DNA from: Actinoplanes sp. L3-i22
GTDB lineage: Bacteria; Actinomycetota; Actinomycetes; Mycobacteriales; Micromonosporaceae
NCBI RefSeq assembly: GCF_019704555.1
Contig: NZ_AP024745.1
Location: 2,228,001 to 2,292,000 of the forward strand
Reading direction: 5' to 3'
Length of the DNA stretch: 64,000 nt
The notes under the pieces are model-generated. The model had not been told where the DNA came from. It saw only the letters and a program-made list of their open reading frames with translations, and made no database searches. Of the stretch, positions 1 through 10,748 are shown in pieces; the first letter of the stretch is position 1, and each line of letters begins with the position of its first letter. The position numbers and the translations under genes are program-made.

Positions 1-123
1 CTGGGCCAGGGCCCGCAGGATGCGGTCCCGGCGGGGGGCCGGCAGGGCCGCGGCGGTCGCGGCGAGCAGCACCGCGGCGGCCATCCCGACGGCGGCGGCG
101 ACGGCGATGACGTAGCCGGTCAC
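1..123 (-). CDS. TadC-like type II secretion F-family protein (N-terminal fragment)
   Basis: The first 41 codons of a gene that continues beyond the left edge. Read on the minus strand it begins with GTG two bases after the TadB stop codon. The visible part is one long hydrophobic segment (Val/Ala/Leu) followed by a basic stretch (PAPRRDR), as expected for the N-terminus of a second T2SSF inner-membrane platform protein. TadB and TadC are normally encoded side by side in Tad loci. Identity as TadC is inferred mainly from position. Confidence 0.7.
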   Translation of the reverse strand, partial: MTGYVIAVAAAVGMAAAVLLAATAAALPAPRRDRILRALAQ

Positions 124-124
124 G

Positions 125-1090
125 TCAGACCTCGACCTTGACCACCGCGCGCAGCCAGACCGCGCCGATCGCCATCAGCGTGATCGCGACGACCAGCATC
201 ACGATGCCGATACCCTGGTGGAACATCGGGGTCAGGTAGGTCGGCTGGGTCAGCCATATGCCGCCGGCGGCGAGGAACGGCATGGCCCCCAGGACGTACG
301 CGGAGACCCGGCCCTCGCCGGACAGCGACCGCACGTGCCGCTGCAGGTAGGCCCGCTCGCGCATGGTGTCCGCGGTCGTCTGCATCACCTCCACCAGGCT
401 GCCGCCGACCTCCTTCTGCAGGCGCAGCGCCATCACCAGCCAGATCATCTCGGCGCTGCGCATCCGCTCGCCGATGCGCTCCAGCGCGTCCTCGAAGTCG
501 CCGCTGATCCGGGTCTCGGACAGGGCCCGGCGCAGCTCGGTGGCGACCGGCCCGTCGTCGTCGCGGACCGTGGCCTCGACCGACTGGTGCAGCGTGAAGC
601 CGGACCGCAGCGAGCTGATCATGAGTTGCAGGGCGCCCGGCAGCTCGTCGGCGAACGACTGCTCACGACGCCGGATCCGGGCCTTGAGCACCGCGTTCGC
701 CCCGAGGAAGCCGCCCGGCAGGCCGAGGATCACGCCGAACAGCGGGCTGAGCAGCGCGCCCAGCAGCACGGCCAGCCCGATCGCCGCGCACCCCCGGACG
801 ATCAGCCACTCCGACGGCCGCAGCGTGCCGCCGAGCCGGTCCAGCAGCGGGCCGCTGCGCTCGGCCAGCCGCAACAGCCCCGGATGCTGCTCGATCCGGC
901 GGCCCTGGGCGGTGAGCAGCCGGCGCAGCAGCGGGTCCGAGCTCGTCTCGCGGTGCACCGAGAAGTGGCGCAGCGTGGCGAGCCGGCGCTGGATCGGCGT
1001 GCGCCCGAGCGTGGCCTGCAGGATCACGAAGACGATCACGAACACCGCGGACGCCGCCGCGGAGACCGCCGCGATCAGGGCGAAGCTCAT
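125..1090 (-). CDS. tadB: TadB, type II/IV secretion F-family membrane platform protein
   Basis: 321 residues with an N-terminal membrane segment (about 5-27), a central hydrophobic pair (about 100-130), a cytoplasmic T2SSF domain (about 150-270, with LQLMISSLRSGFTLHQSVEA and LRLQKEVGGSLVEVM) and C-terminal membrane segments. In Tad systems this protein forms the inner-membrane platform on which the TadA ATPase acts to assemble Flp pili. The gene lies three bases after the TadA stop and just before TadC, so it is probably co-transcribed and translationally coupled. Confidence 0.9.
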   Translation of the reverse strand: MSFALIAAVSAAASAVFVIVFVILQATLGRTPIQRRLATLRHFSVHRETSSDPLLRRLLTAQGRRIEQHPGLLRLAERSGPLLDRLGGTLRPSEWLIVRGCAAIGLAVLLGALLSPLFGVILGLPGGFLGANAVLKARIRRREQSFADELPGALQLMISSLRSGFTLHQSVEATVRDDDGPVATELRRALSETRISGDFEDALERIGERMRSAEMIWLVMALRLQKEVGGSLVEVMQTTADTMRERAYLQRHVRSLSGEGRVSAYVLGAMPFLAAGGIWLTQPTYLTPMFHQGIGIVMLVVAITLMAIGAVWLRAVVKVEV

Positions 1091-1093
1091 GGC

Positions 1094-2457
<1,364 letters not shown>

Positions 2458-2461
<4 letters not shown>

Positions 2462-3627
2462 TGGAACAACCTTCCGAGGAAGCCGCGGCGCTTCTGCGGC
2501 GTCGTGTCGACGCCGGCCACCCGGTCGGCGAGCTCGCGGATGGCCCGGCTGACCGGATGCAGCGGGTCGGTCGTCGCGATCGGCTCGCCCTGGTTGACCG
2601 AGACCGGCACGTCCCGGCTGGACGGCACCTGCACGGCGAACGGCATCCCGACCGCCAGCTCCACCTCGGTCGGGCTGAGCCCGACCTGGGTGTTGGCCCG
2701 GTTGAAGACCAGCAGCCGCTTGTCCTTGGGGTAGTCGAGCAGGTCGAACATCTCCGAGGTGAGCCGGACCGACTTCAGCGTCGGCAGGTCCGGCGTGACG
2801 ATCGGGATGAACCAGTCGGACATGTCCAGCGCGGCCAGGACCTGGTCGGTGACCACCGACGGGGTGTCCACCACGACGTAGTCGTAGAGCGGGCGGGCCA
2901 CGTCCAGCAGCTCCACCACGAACTCCCGGCGCACCTGCTCGCCCTCGGCCGGGCTGGCCGGCGCGAGCAGGGTGTCCAGACCCGGCCGGTACGTGGTCAC
3001 GATGGACCGCAGCCCGGGCTCGTCGAGCCGCCCGGCCATCTGCAGGCCACCGGCGATGCTGCGCTCCGGGGACAGCTTCATCATGATCGCCACGTCGCCG
3101 AACTGCAGGTCCAGGTCCATCAGCAGCACCCGCCGCCCGGCGCCGGCCAGCGCCACCGCCAGGTTCACCGCCACCACGCTGCGACCGCAGCCGCCCTTGC
3201 CGGCGAAGACCGTGACCACCCGGGCGTACGGGGCGTGGTCGCCGGCCCCGCGCATGCTGGTGCTCAGCGCCTTGGACAGGTCGACCGAGCGGACCGTGGC
3301 GTTGCGGAAGCCGTCGTCGTCCTCCTCGGCGATCAGCTCCCGGATGCCGGACTGCAGGGCCCGGAGCACCACGTTGGACTCGATCGTGGGACGGATCAGC
3401 ACCACCCCGATCACCGGCCGTTGCAACCGTTGATAGGCGGTGAACATCAGCGCCTCGTCCAGGTCCACTGTCGCGCCGATCACCACGAGCAGGGTCTCCG
3501 GGTAGCGCGGCAGGTACGACTCCAGCTCGCTCATGCTCTTGAGCATCGTGCCGCCGATCGCCCGGAAGTCGTTGCCCCAGTGCGTGCGCCGCTCATCGTC
3601 CGGCTCGACGTAGACGTACTGGCTCAC
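2458..3627 (-). CDS. TadZ/CpaE-like MinD-family pilus localisation ATPase
   Basis: 389 residues. Residues about 40-110 look like a degenerate receiver domain (VVIGATVDLDEALMF), the usual N-terminus of CpaE/TadZ. From about 137 a MinD/ParA ATPase begins (VVTVFAGKGGCGRSVVAVNL), followed by LMDLDLQFGDVAIM and VVVDTPSVVTDQVLAALD. The deviant Walker A carries Arg (KGGCGRS) where Lys is usual, which many TadZ proteins tolerate. The family places the Tad machine at its cellular site. It is coupled by ATGA overlaps to CpaB upstream and TadA downstream. Confidence 0.88.
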
Positions 3628-4484
3628 TTGACCACCCAGCTCGTGTCGACTGCCGGGCCGTTGCTCGCGGTGGCGTTCGGCCCGAGCAGCGCCAGGTAGA
3701 GCTGCCCGCTCTGGACGGCGTGCACGAGCCGCAGCGCGTCGGTGTCGTCGACGGCGAGGGTGACGACGTAGCGCTGGACCGCCTCGCCGACGTTGGTCCC
3801 GTTGCTGGACAGCGCCTTGTTGACGTTGCCGGCGACGGCCCCGCCGGTGGCCGATCCGCTCGGGCCCGGGGTCGGGCTGACCCCGGCCGGGGCGGACGTC
3901 GGCTCCGTGGTCTCCAGCGGCAGCTGCTGAGCCTCCCCGATGGTGATCACCCGCGCCTTGGGCAGCAGGAGCTCGGTCATCGGGATGGTCTCCTTGTCCT
4001 TCGAGATCAAGACCTTGACCTGGAACGTGTAGTAGACCGCGACCTGGTCGCCGGCGGTGATGTTGCCGGCCACCTGCGGCGCCACGTTCAGCGCCACCGA
4101 GACGGCGAGCGACTTGCGCGGCACCGGGATCCGCTCGGTGTGCGACGGCGACGGCTCCACCAGGACGAAGAGCGTCTTCATGATCAGCTGCTTGGGCTGC
4201 AGGTCGGCGCCGAGGCGGAGCCGGTCGAGCGCGCCGTCCCAGGTGCTGAGCGCGCCGCTGGGCACCGTGACGGTCGGGACCAGGAGCCGCTCGGTCAGGC
4301 CCCGGCTGCGGATCTCGGCGCCGCTGGTGCCGGTCGGGATGTGCTGCTTGGCGACCAGGATCCAGGTGCCCTCCTTGCCGCTGAGCGCGCGCCGGTCGGC
4401 GGTCCGGGCGTAGGACAGCACGGCCACCCCACTGATCCCGGCCAGCACGAGCGCCGCCAGGAGGATCAGGATGCGCCGTCGCAT
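3624..4484 (-). CDS. cpaB: CpaB/RcpC-type Flp pilus assembly protein
   Basis: 286 residues with one N-terminal membrane anchor (about 5-25), then a SAF-like domain (WILVAKQHIPTGTSGAEI) and the CpaB signature region (AVSVALNVAPQVAGNITAGD). A Pro/Ser/Gly-rich insertion lies near 200-215. CpaB proteins are periplasmic or extracytoplasmic Tad components. The gene starts at an ATG preceded by GAGGAC and ends in a four-base overlap with TadZ. Confidence 0.88.
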   Translation of the reverse strand: MRRRILILLAALVLAGISGVAVLSYARTADRRALSGKEGTWILVAKQHIPTGTSGAEIRSRGLTERLLVPTVTVPSGALSTWDGALDRLRLGADLQPKQLIMKTLFVLVEPSPSHTERIPVPRKSLAVSVALNVAPQVAGNITAGDQVAVYYTFQVKVLISKDKETIPMTELLLPKARVITIGEAQQLPLETTEPTSAPAGVSPTPGPSGSATGGAVAGNVNKALSSNGTNVGEAVQRYVVTLAVDDTDALRLVHAVQSGQLYLALLGPNATASNGPAVDTSWVVK

Positions 4485-4507
4485 GTCCTCACCTTCTCAA
4501 GCACGGG

Positions 4508-5827
4508 TCATCCGGTCCGGCCGATCATCATCGCGCCGAAATTGGGCGAGGTCGCGAACTGGGTCGGTATGTGGCTGGTGATCAGAGTCTTGGTGAAATA
4601 TCCGTAAATACAGGACTGCAGTGCGCACAGGGTCTTCTGGACGCCCGTCACGACCGACGGCAGCGAGGTGAACAGGCCGGTCAGCAGGCTGCCCAGGCCG
4701 CTGCCCAGGGTTTCGTACCCGGTCACCACGAACGGCGCGAAGCCGATCACCCGGTAGAAGGACGGCAGCAGGTTGAGCAGGGCCACGCCCCGGTCGAAGA
4801 TCGGCACCAGCACCGGCTGCCCGGAGGCCACCAGCGCGTTCAGCCGGTTGATGCAGGCGGTCGCCGCGGAGGCGTTGCTGAGGCTGATGGTGAAGCCGCC
4901 GACCCAGCTGTCCGCCGACCCGTTGGTCGCCGGGATGTTGGTGAGCCCGCAGGTGGCGTTCGGTGAGTTGACCGCGACCAGCCCGAGCAGCGCCGTCGAG
5001 CCGTTCGGCTGGCCCAGCCAGGCCCAGCCGCTGACCGTCTCCGCCGGGTTGGTGGCGCAGGAGGTGGACAGGATGCCGTTGCTGATCGCGATGTAGTCGG
5101 TGGTCGGGCTGGAGAGGCCGAGCAGCGAGTACACCCCGGTGCCCTGCAGCAGCGGATTGAGCGCGCCGAGCAGCGGCGGGGCGAAGTACTTGGTGTAGTT
5201 GCCGGTGATCCGCAGGAAGTCGCACTTCGAGATGCCGAGCGCGAAGGTGTCGGTGACCGCCGGCACGCCCCAGGCGACCCGGCCGCAGGCGCCCATCTTG
5301 GCGCCGGTGTACGGGGTCCCGGCGATGCCCGACCCGAACAGCGGCGGGACCACCGTGCTGTTGTCGGCGTTCTTCGTGGTGGTGCGGACCTCGACGTATT
5401 TGAACGGCCCCGACGAGACCGGCAGTGCCGGGCAGGTGATCGGGGTGTTCCAGGCGCCGGGGCAGCCCGGGTCGAGGGTGGTGGTGCCGGTCGCGGAGAC
5501 GGTGTAGATGCACAGCTGCATGTCCGAGTGGAGATCCTTGGCGTTCTTGTCGGCGTACTGCTGCGCGTTGTTCTTCTGCAGCGCGACCGTGCAACTGGCC
5601 GAGACCAGGTTGTTGTCGGCGGTGGCGGCGCAGGCCTGGGCGACCTTCCAGGACGCGGCGTCCGCGCCGCTCTGCAGTTGCTCCCGCTCGGCGTAGAGCG
5701 CACCGATGTCGATCACCAGCGCGGCCATGCCGAGCAGCACCCCGGTCCCGGCCAGGACGGCGACGAGCGCGGTGATCACCCCGTGCTCGCCCCGCGGCGG
5801 GAACAGGGCACGGATCAGCCGACGCAC
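4508..5827 (-). CDS. TadG-like pilus protein with TadE/G N-terminus
   Basis: 439 residues starting at GTG. The N-terminus has the TadG pattern: a basic stretch, then RGEHGVITALVAVLAG and a single membrane helix, then IDIGALYAEREQLQSGADAA, the motif shared by TadG (putative Flp pilus-assembly) proteins. The remainder is a secreted Thr/Ser/Asn-rich region with paired cysteines. TadG is thought to be a minor pseudopilin-like or adhesive component. The start overlaps the TadE 3' end by 13 bases. Confidence 0.82.
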   Translation of the reverse strand: MRRLIRALFPPRGEHGVITALVAVLAGTGVLLGMAALVIDIGALYAEREQLQSGADAASWKVAQACAATADNNLVSASCTVALQKNNAQQYADKNAKDLHSDMQLCIYTVSATGTTTLDPGCPGAWNTPITCPALPVSSGPFKYVEVRTTTKNADNSTVVPPLFGSGIAGTPYTGAKMGACGRVAWGVPAVTDTFALGISKCDFLRITGNYTKYFAPPLLGALNPLLQGTGVYSLLGLSSPTTDYIAISNGILSTSCATNPAETVSGWAWLGQPNGSTALLGLVAVNSPNATCGLTNIPATNGSADSWVGGFTISLSNASAATACINRLNALVASGQPVLVPIFDRGVALLNLLPSFYRVIGFAPFVVTGYETLGSGLGSLLTGLFTSLPSVVTGVQKTLCALQSCIYGYFTKTLITSHIPTQFATSPNFGAMMIGRTG

Positions 5828-6312
5828 GACATCACGCCGGTCGCGCTCATCGTGATCGTCCCCATGGTCTGCCCGCCGACCAGGGTCACCAGCGCGATCA
5901 TCGGCGTGATCGGCGTGTACGGCCGGGTCAGCACGACCTTGCTGTCGGTGCCGGCGATCGAGGCGGCGGTGCAGGGGGTGACGGTCTGGGTCACCGACGG
6001 CGCGGCGGTGGTGCCCACGATGCCGTTGACCTTCGCCTGCACGGCCGCGGCCGTGCCGTTGAGGGCGCCCAGCCGGGCGCCCTCCCGAGCCGCCTCGGTG
6101 AGCTGGATGTACTGCTGAAGCAGTCGCCCCATGTCGATGATGCCGAACAGGATCAGCAGCATCACCGGCATCACGATGGCGGTTTCCAGCGCCGCGGCGC
6201 CCCGGTCGTCCTTACCGCGCGGAACTCTCCGCTCCTTGGGCGAGAACCATACGCAGCATCCCGGCCAGCCGGTCCGCCGTATACGGTTTCGCGACGAATG
6301 GCGACCCGGCAC
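5815..6312 (-). CDS. TadE-family minor pseudopilin; start uncertain
   Basis: The recognisable protein is DDRGAAALETAIVMPVM, a TadE N-terminus with the Gly and Glu flanking the prepilin-peptidase site, followed by one membrane helix and QYIQLTEAAREGARLGAL. In frame, no ATG, GTG or TTG lies between the end of the upstream receiver gene and this motif. The nearest usable start is GTG at 6312, giving 165 residues and a 101-bp overlap with the receiver gene. A strong AAGGAG at 6234-6239 (minus strand) sits before GTT, not a normal start codon. The start therefore needs experimental definition. Confidence 0.8.
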   Translation of the reverse strand: MPGRHSSRNRIRRTGWPGCCVWFSPKERRVPRGKDDRGAAALETAIVMPVMLLILFGIIDMGRLLQQYIQLTEAAREGARLGALNGTAAAVQAKVNGIVGTTAAPSVTQTVTPCTAASIAGTDSKVVLTRPYTPITPMIALVTLVGGQTMGTITMSATGVMSCVG

Positions 6313-6625
6313 GGATCAGCCCTTTCTTGATGGCGATTTCCTCCGGCACGCCGGAGACGTAGACAATCTTCATGCCGGGGCGGACCTCGGAGGCGGATCG
6401 GGCGAGCTCCCCACCGGAGACCCCGGGCAGGCCCAGGTCGGTGAGCAGCACATCGATCGCTCCGCTGTGCACTCGGCAGGTCATGATGGCGCTGACCGGG
6501 TCTTTCGCGACCAGCACGTCAAACCCGCGCATCTCCAGCATCTGTGCGGCGAGCTCACGCAGGTCCTCGTCGTCCTCAACGAGAAGGACGACCGGCCCCT
6601 GCCGCTCAGTGGCTTTCCACATCAT
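6212..6625 (-). CDS. Single-domain response regulator (receiver only) heading the tad operon
   Basis: 137 residues from the ATG at 6625, chosen because AGGAG lies just upstream; an open frame extends further but has no family match. It is a CheY-like receiver: acidic pair VLLVEDDED, phospho-acceptor in DVLLTDLGLPG, switch residues in IVYVSGVPEE and the conserved Lys in VAKPYTADRL. There is no output domain. Its position as first gene of the Tad operon suggests phosphorylation-dependent control of pilus assembly or its partners; the cognate kinase is not in the window. Confidence 0.87.
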   Translation of the reverse strand: MMWKATERQGPVVLLVEDDEDLRELAAQMLEMRGFDVLVAKDPVSAIMTCRVHSGAIDVLLTDLGLPGVSGGELARSASEVRPGMKIVYVSGVPEEIAIKKGLIRAGSPFVAKPYTADRLAGMLRMVLAQGAESSAR

Positions 6626-7074
6626 TCCTCTCCTGTGCACGAGGAATCCGGCGACGACTGCTCCCGTCGTTGCCGTTCTCCACGCTATCCACCCGGAAGG
6701 GAACACCGTCGCTTATTCGGGAAATGGCCTTCGATGAGATCGGCCCGGTGTTACGTGCCGTCCGGCACCAATTGCCGGATGACAAATTCTGTGCGGCGGC
6801 CCGGATCCGGGGGTGAGCGGCGCCCGGAGCGCCCGCTGTGACTGCCCCTCGCGAGCCACAGCCGGCGCCCCGCGGGCCCGCGCCGGAGATCGCACACCAC
6901 GACTGTCCGTGTGAACGCTAACTACGTTGCGCTGATGTCACGTTTCGCCCCGGTTACAGTTCGGGGTCTTGACAGATCAAGAGCGTCGATGGGTGAATGT
7001 GTTCAATCCTGATCGTACAAGTGATTGATCAACTAACGTTTGCGTGTGAAGCCGTTTGGCTTTGAGGGGGCACC
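6626..7074. other. Divergent intergenic region between tad operon and sugar ABC operon
   Basis: About 450 bp with no supportable gene. It must hold the promoters of both operons. Visible structure: a 14-bp perfect palindrome GTGCCGTCCGGCAC at 6755-6768, followed closely by CCGGCACCAATTGCCGG, and an A/T-richer stretch from about 6900 to 7045 before the binding-protein gene. Short dyads such as TTGATCAA near 7025 could be operator halves, but no regulator gene is adjacent. Confidence 0.5.
6969..7000 (+). promoter_or_regulatory. Candidate promoter of sugar ABC operon
   Basis: A consensus -35 box TTGACA at 6969-6974 is followed at plausible spacing by only a weak -10 (GTGAAT/GAATGT, 6993-7000). 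It lies about 75 bp upstream of the binding-protein ATG in an A/T-richer stretch. The -35 match is clear; the -10 assignment is tentative. Confidence 0.4.
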
Positions 7075-8166
7075 ATGTTCAATAGCGTACGTTTTTCGCG
7101 CCCTAAGACCGTCGCCGCCGCGTTCGCCGCGGCCGCCCTCCTGCTCGGCTCGGGCGCCTGCGCCAAGAGCGAGGACTCCGGCGACACCGCCGGCACCGGG
7201 GCGGCCCCGGCCGCCTCGCAGGTGGTCCAGTCGGCCGCGCCGGGAGCGGCCAGCTGCACCCTGGACCAGTACGGCGCGTCCAAGATCGACCTGAAGACCG
7301 CCACGGTCGGCTTCTCCCAGTCGGAGAAGGAGGCGAACCCGTTCCGGATCGCCGAGACCCAGTCCATCAAGGACGAGGCGGCCAAGCTGGGCATCACCAA
7401 GCTCAAGACCTCGAACGCGAACTCCCAGTTCAACAAGCAGATCAGCGATGTCGAGCAGATGATCGACGCCGGTGTTCAGCTGCTGGTGATCGCGCCGCTG
7501 AACTCGGACGGCTGGGACTCGGTCTTCGCCAAGGCGTCGGCGAAGCACATCCCGATCATCACGATCGACCGGAAGATCAACGCCACCGCCTGCAAGGACT
7601 ACCTGACCTTCATCGGCTCCGACTTCGCCGAGCAGGGCAAGCGGGCCGCCGACGCGATGGCCAAGGCGCTCGGCAACAAGGGCGAGGTGGCGATCCTGCT
7701 GGGCGCTCCCGGCAACAACGTCACGACGCTGCGGACCAGCGGTTTCAAGGATGAGATCGCCAAGGTCGCGCCGGACATCAAGATCTCGTTCGAGCAGACC
7801 GGCAACTTCTCCCGGGAGGACGGGCAGAAGGTCGCCGAGCAACTGTTGCAGTCAAAACCGAACATCAACGGAATCTACGGCGAGAACGACGAGATGGCGC
7901 TCGGCGCGGTGACCGCGCTGAAGGGCGCCGGCAAGAAGGCCGGCGACGTCAAGATCGTCTCGATCGACGGCACCAAGGGCGCGGTGCAGGGCATCGTGGA
8001 CGGCTGGTTCTCGGCGGTGATCGAGTCCAACCCGCGCTTCGGCCCGCTGGCCTTCGACACCGCGACCAAGTTCTTCGGCGGCGAGCCGGTCGGCCAGGAC
8101 ATCGTCATCCAGGACCGCGCGTACGACGAGTCGAATGCCAAGACCGATATCGGCAGCGCGTACTAG
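7075..8166 (+). CDS. Sugar ABC transporter substrate-binding lipoprotein (YtfQ-like)
   Basis: 363 residues with a lipoprotein signal (lipobox LLGSGAC, Cys29), then a periplasmic-binding-protein type 1 fold of the sugar family: VGFSQSEKEANPFRIAETQS, QISDVEQMIDAGVQLLVIAPLN and ITIDRKINATACKDYLTFIG. The FSQ...E.NPFR pattern resembles E. coli YtfQ, the galactofuranose-binding protein. GAGGGGG precedes the ATG. It is first in an operon with an ATPase and two permeases, the same gene set as ytfQRT-yjfF. The substrate is inferred to be a furanose or related sugar, not proven. Confidence 0.88.
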   Translation: MFNSVRFSRPKTVAAAFAAAALLLGSGACAKSEDSGDTAGTGAAPAASQVVQSAAPGAASCTLDQYGASKIDLKTATVGFSQSEKEANPFRIAETQSIKDEAAKLGITKLKTSNANSQFNKQISDVEQMIDAGVQLLVIAPLNSDGWDSVFAKASAKHIPIITIDRKINATACKDYLTFIGSDFAEQGKRAADAMAKALGNKGEVAILLGAPGNNVTTLRTSGFKDEIAKVAPDIKISFEQTGNFSREDGQKVAEQLLQSKPNINGIYGENDEMALGAVTALKGAGKKAGDVKIVSIDGTKGAVQGIVDGWFSAVIESNPRFGPLAFDTATKFFGGEPVGQDIVIQDRAYDESNAKTDIGSAY

Positions 8167-8287
8167 AGAGCGCTCTTTCAGCCGGCGCCCGGCTCGCCGC
8201 AAAGGCGGGCCGGGCCCCGGCGACCAGCACTGATCCGGCCGGCCATCGAGCCGGCAGCGAGGAAACCGGCACGGAGGAGGGCGGCGC

Positions 8288-9799
8288 ATGGCGCTGCTGG
8301 AAGTCGCCGGCGTATCCAAGATCTTCCCTGGCGTGCGCGCTCTGGACGGGGTGTCCTTCACCCTGCGACCGGGCGAGGTGCACGCGCTGGTGGGGGAGAA
8401 CGGCGCCGGCAAGTCGACGTTGATCAAAGTGCTCACCGGGGTCTACCAGCCGGACGCCGGCGAGCTGTACTACCGGGGTGCGCCGGCCCGCTTCGCCACC
8501 CCGCTGGACGCCCAGCGCGCCGGCATCTCGACCATCTACCAGGAGGTCAACCTCGTCCCGCTGATGAGCGTGGCGCACAACCTGTTCCTCGGCCGGGAGC
8601 CGCGCAACCGGTTCGGCCTGCTGGACGAGGCCCGGATGGTCCGCGAGGCCACCGAGATCCTGGCCGGCTACGGGGTCCGCACCGACGTGCGCCGCCGCCT
8701 CGGCACGCTGGCCCTGGGCGCGCAGCAGATGGTCGCCCTGGCCCGGGCCGTGATGGTCGACGCCCAGGTGGTGGTGATGGACGAGCCCACCTCGTCGCTG
8801 GAGCCACGCGAGGTGGAGACGCTGTTCGGGGTGATCCGCGAGCTGCACACCGCGGGCATCGGCATCATCTACGTCTCGCACCGGCTGGACGAGCTCTACC
8901 AGGTGTGCGACGCGGTCACGATCCTGCGCGACGGCAAGCTCGTGCACACCGGGAAGATGGCCGACCTGGAGCGCCGCAAGCTGGTCTCGCTGATGCTCGG
9001 CCGCGAGTTCGGCGAGGACTTCACCAGCTTCAAGGAGGAGGAGAGCCCCGAGCTCTCGGCGAAACCCCCGGTGCTCCGGGTGAGCGGCCTGACCAGCCGA
9101 CCCCGGCTCAACGACATCAGCTTCGACGTACGGCCCGGTGAGGTTGTCGGGCTCGGCGGACTGCTCGGCGCCGGCCGCAGCGAGACCGTCAAGGCGATCG
9201 GCGGCGCCTACCCGGTGGACTCCGGCGAGATCGAGGTCGGCGGCGTCAAGCTGGGCCGGCCGAGCACGGTCCGCGCGGTGCGCGCCGGGGTCGCCACCCA
9301 ACCCGAGGACCGCAAGGCCGAGGGCATCGTCGCCGGCCTGTCGATCCGGGACAACATCGCCCTCGCGATCCTGCCCCGGATGACCACGATGGGCCTGGTC
9401 AGCGACAAGAAGATCGACGCCGTCGTGGCCACCTACATGACCCGGCTGCGGATCAAGGCGTCCAGCCCGGACCAGGTCGTCGGCGACCTGTCCGGCGGCA
9501 ACCAGCAGAAGGTGCTGCTCGCCCGGCTGCTCGCCACCGGCCCGAAGGTGCTGCTGCTGGACGAGCCGACCCGGGGCATCGACGTCGGCGCCAAGGCCGA
9601 GGTGCAGGCGCTGATCGACGAGCTGGCCGCCGAGGGACTGGGCGTCGTGCTGGTCTCCTCGGACGCCGAGGAACTGGTCGAGGGCTCGGACCGGGTGGTG
9701 GTGCTGCGCGACGGCGCGGTGGTCGGCATCCTCACCGGCGACCGGGTGACCACCGAGGCCCTGATGGCCACGATCGCGGAGGCCGCGGATGACCACTGA
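8288..9799 (+). CDS. Sugar ABC transporter ATP-binding protein, two ABC domains (YtfR-like)
   Basis: 503 residues containing two ABC cassettes in tandem. The first has Walker A GENGAGKSTLIKVL (about 38-51), Q-loop TIYQEVNLVP and Walker B VVVMDEPTSSL. The second has a modified Walker A-like GGLLGAGRSE, signature LSGGNQQKV and Walker B LLLDEPTRGID. This layout is typical of monosaccharide importers (RbsA/MglA/YtfR). GGAGGAGG precedes the ATG. The 3' end overlaps the first permease by 11 bases. Confidence 0.93.
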   Translation: MALLEVAGVSKIFPGVRALDGVSFTLRPGEVHALVGENGAGKSTLIKVLTGVYQPDAGELYYRGAPARFATPLDAQRAGISTIYQEVNLVPLMSVAHNLFLGREPRNRFGLLDEARMVREATEILAGYGVRTDVRRRLGTLALGAQQMVALARAVMVDAQVVVMDEPTSSLEPREVETLFGVIRELHTAGIGIIYVSHRLDELYQVCDAVTILRDGKLVHTGKMADLERRKLVSLMLGREFGEDFTSFKEEESPELSAKPPVLRVSGLTSRPRLNDISFDVRPGEVVGLGGLLGAGRSETVKAIGGAYPVDSGEIEVGGVKLGRPSTVRAVRAGVATQPEDRKAEGIVAGLSIRDNIALAILPRMTTMGLVSDKKIDAVVATYMTRLRIKASSPDQVVGDLSGGNQQKVLLARLLATGPKVLLLDEPTRGIDVGAKAEVQALIDELAAEGLGVVLVSSDAEELVEGSDRVVVLRDGAVVGILTGDRVTTEALMATIAEAADDH

Positions 9800-10748
9800 G
9801 ACCCTGTCCCGCCCACGGGCGGCGTTCAACCCGGCGTGGCTGCCGCGCTACGGCGTCTACGCCGCGATCGTGCTGCTGATCGTCGTCAACATCGCCTTCA
9901 CCCCGTACTTCCTGACCTTGAGCAACCTGCGGATCCAGCTGATCCAGGCGGCGCCGGTGGTGATCGTCGCGCTGGGGATGGCCCTGGTGATCGGCACCGA
10001 GGGCATCGACCTGTCGGTCGGTTCGGTGATGGCGCTCGCGGCCGCCTTCATCCCCCTCTACCTCGGGTACGGCGTCCTCGCCGCGATCATCGTCTCGCTG
10101 CTGGCCGGCGTCGCGATCGGGCTGATCAACGGCGTCCTGGTCGCGAAGGTCGGCCTGCAACCGATCGTGGCCACCCTGGCCCTGTTCGTCGGCGGCCGCG
10201 GCCTGGCCGTGGTGATCTCCGGCGGTCAGCTCAAGGACATCCGCAACGACGACCTGCTCTATCTCGGCTCGGGTGACTTCCTGGGCGTGCCGGTGCTGGT
10301 CTGGATCGCGGCGCTGCTGGTGCTCGTGGTCGCGTTCGTGATCCGGCGCACGGTGTTCGGCCGGCGGCTGCTGGCGGTCGGCGGCAACCGGCCCGCCGCG
10401 GAGCTGGCCGGCCTGCCGGTCAAGCGGGTGCTGATCGGCGTCTACGTGTTCTGCGCGGTGCTCGCCTCGATCGCCGGCCTGCTGTCGGTGGCCCGCATCC
10501 AGTCCAGCGACGCCTCGGCGGTCGGCCTGCTGATCGAGCTCTCGGCGATCACCGCGGTGGTGGTCGGCGGGACGCCGCTCACCGGCGGCCGGGTCCGGGT
10601 GCTCGGCACCGTGGCCGGCGCCCTGCTCATGCAACTGGTGGTCGCCACCATGATCAAACACGATCTCCCGCCGTCCACCACCGAGATGGTGCAGGCCGTG
10701 ATCATCCTGGTCGCGGTCTACGTGGCCCGGGAGAGGAGGACCCGGTGA
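9789..10748 (+). CDS. Sugar ABC transporter permease (YtfT-like)
   Basis: 319 residues, strongly hydrophobic with about 8-10 membrane segments, belonging to the BPD_transp_2 (RbsC/YtfT) family. Characteristic pieces are IGTEGIDLSVGSVMAL and the EAA-like loop FGRRLLAVGGNRPAAELAGL, then VVGGTPLTGGRV. It forms half of the transmembrane pore with the permease that follows. It overlaps the ATPase gene upstream and its stop overlaps the start of the second permease. Confidence 0.92.
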   Translation: MTTETLSRPRAAFNPAWLPRYGVYAAIVLLIVVNIAFTPYFLTLSNLRIQLIQAAPVVIVALGMALVIGTEGIDLSVGSVMALAAAFIPLYLGYGVLAAIIVSLLAGVAIGLINGVLVAKVGLQPIVATLALFVGGRGLAVVISGGQLKDIRNDDLLYLGSGDFLGVPVLVWIAALLVLVVAFVIRRTVFGRRLLAVGGNRPAAELAGLPVKRVLIGVYVFCAVLASIAGLLSVARIQSSDASAVGLLIELSAITAVVVGGTPLTGGRVRVLGTVAGALLMQLVVATMIKHDLPPSTTEMVQAVIILVAVYVARERRTR

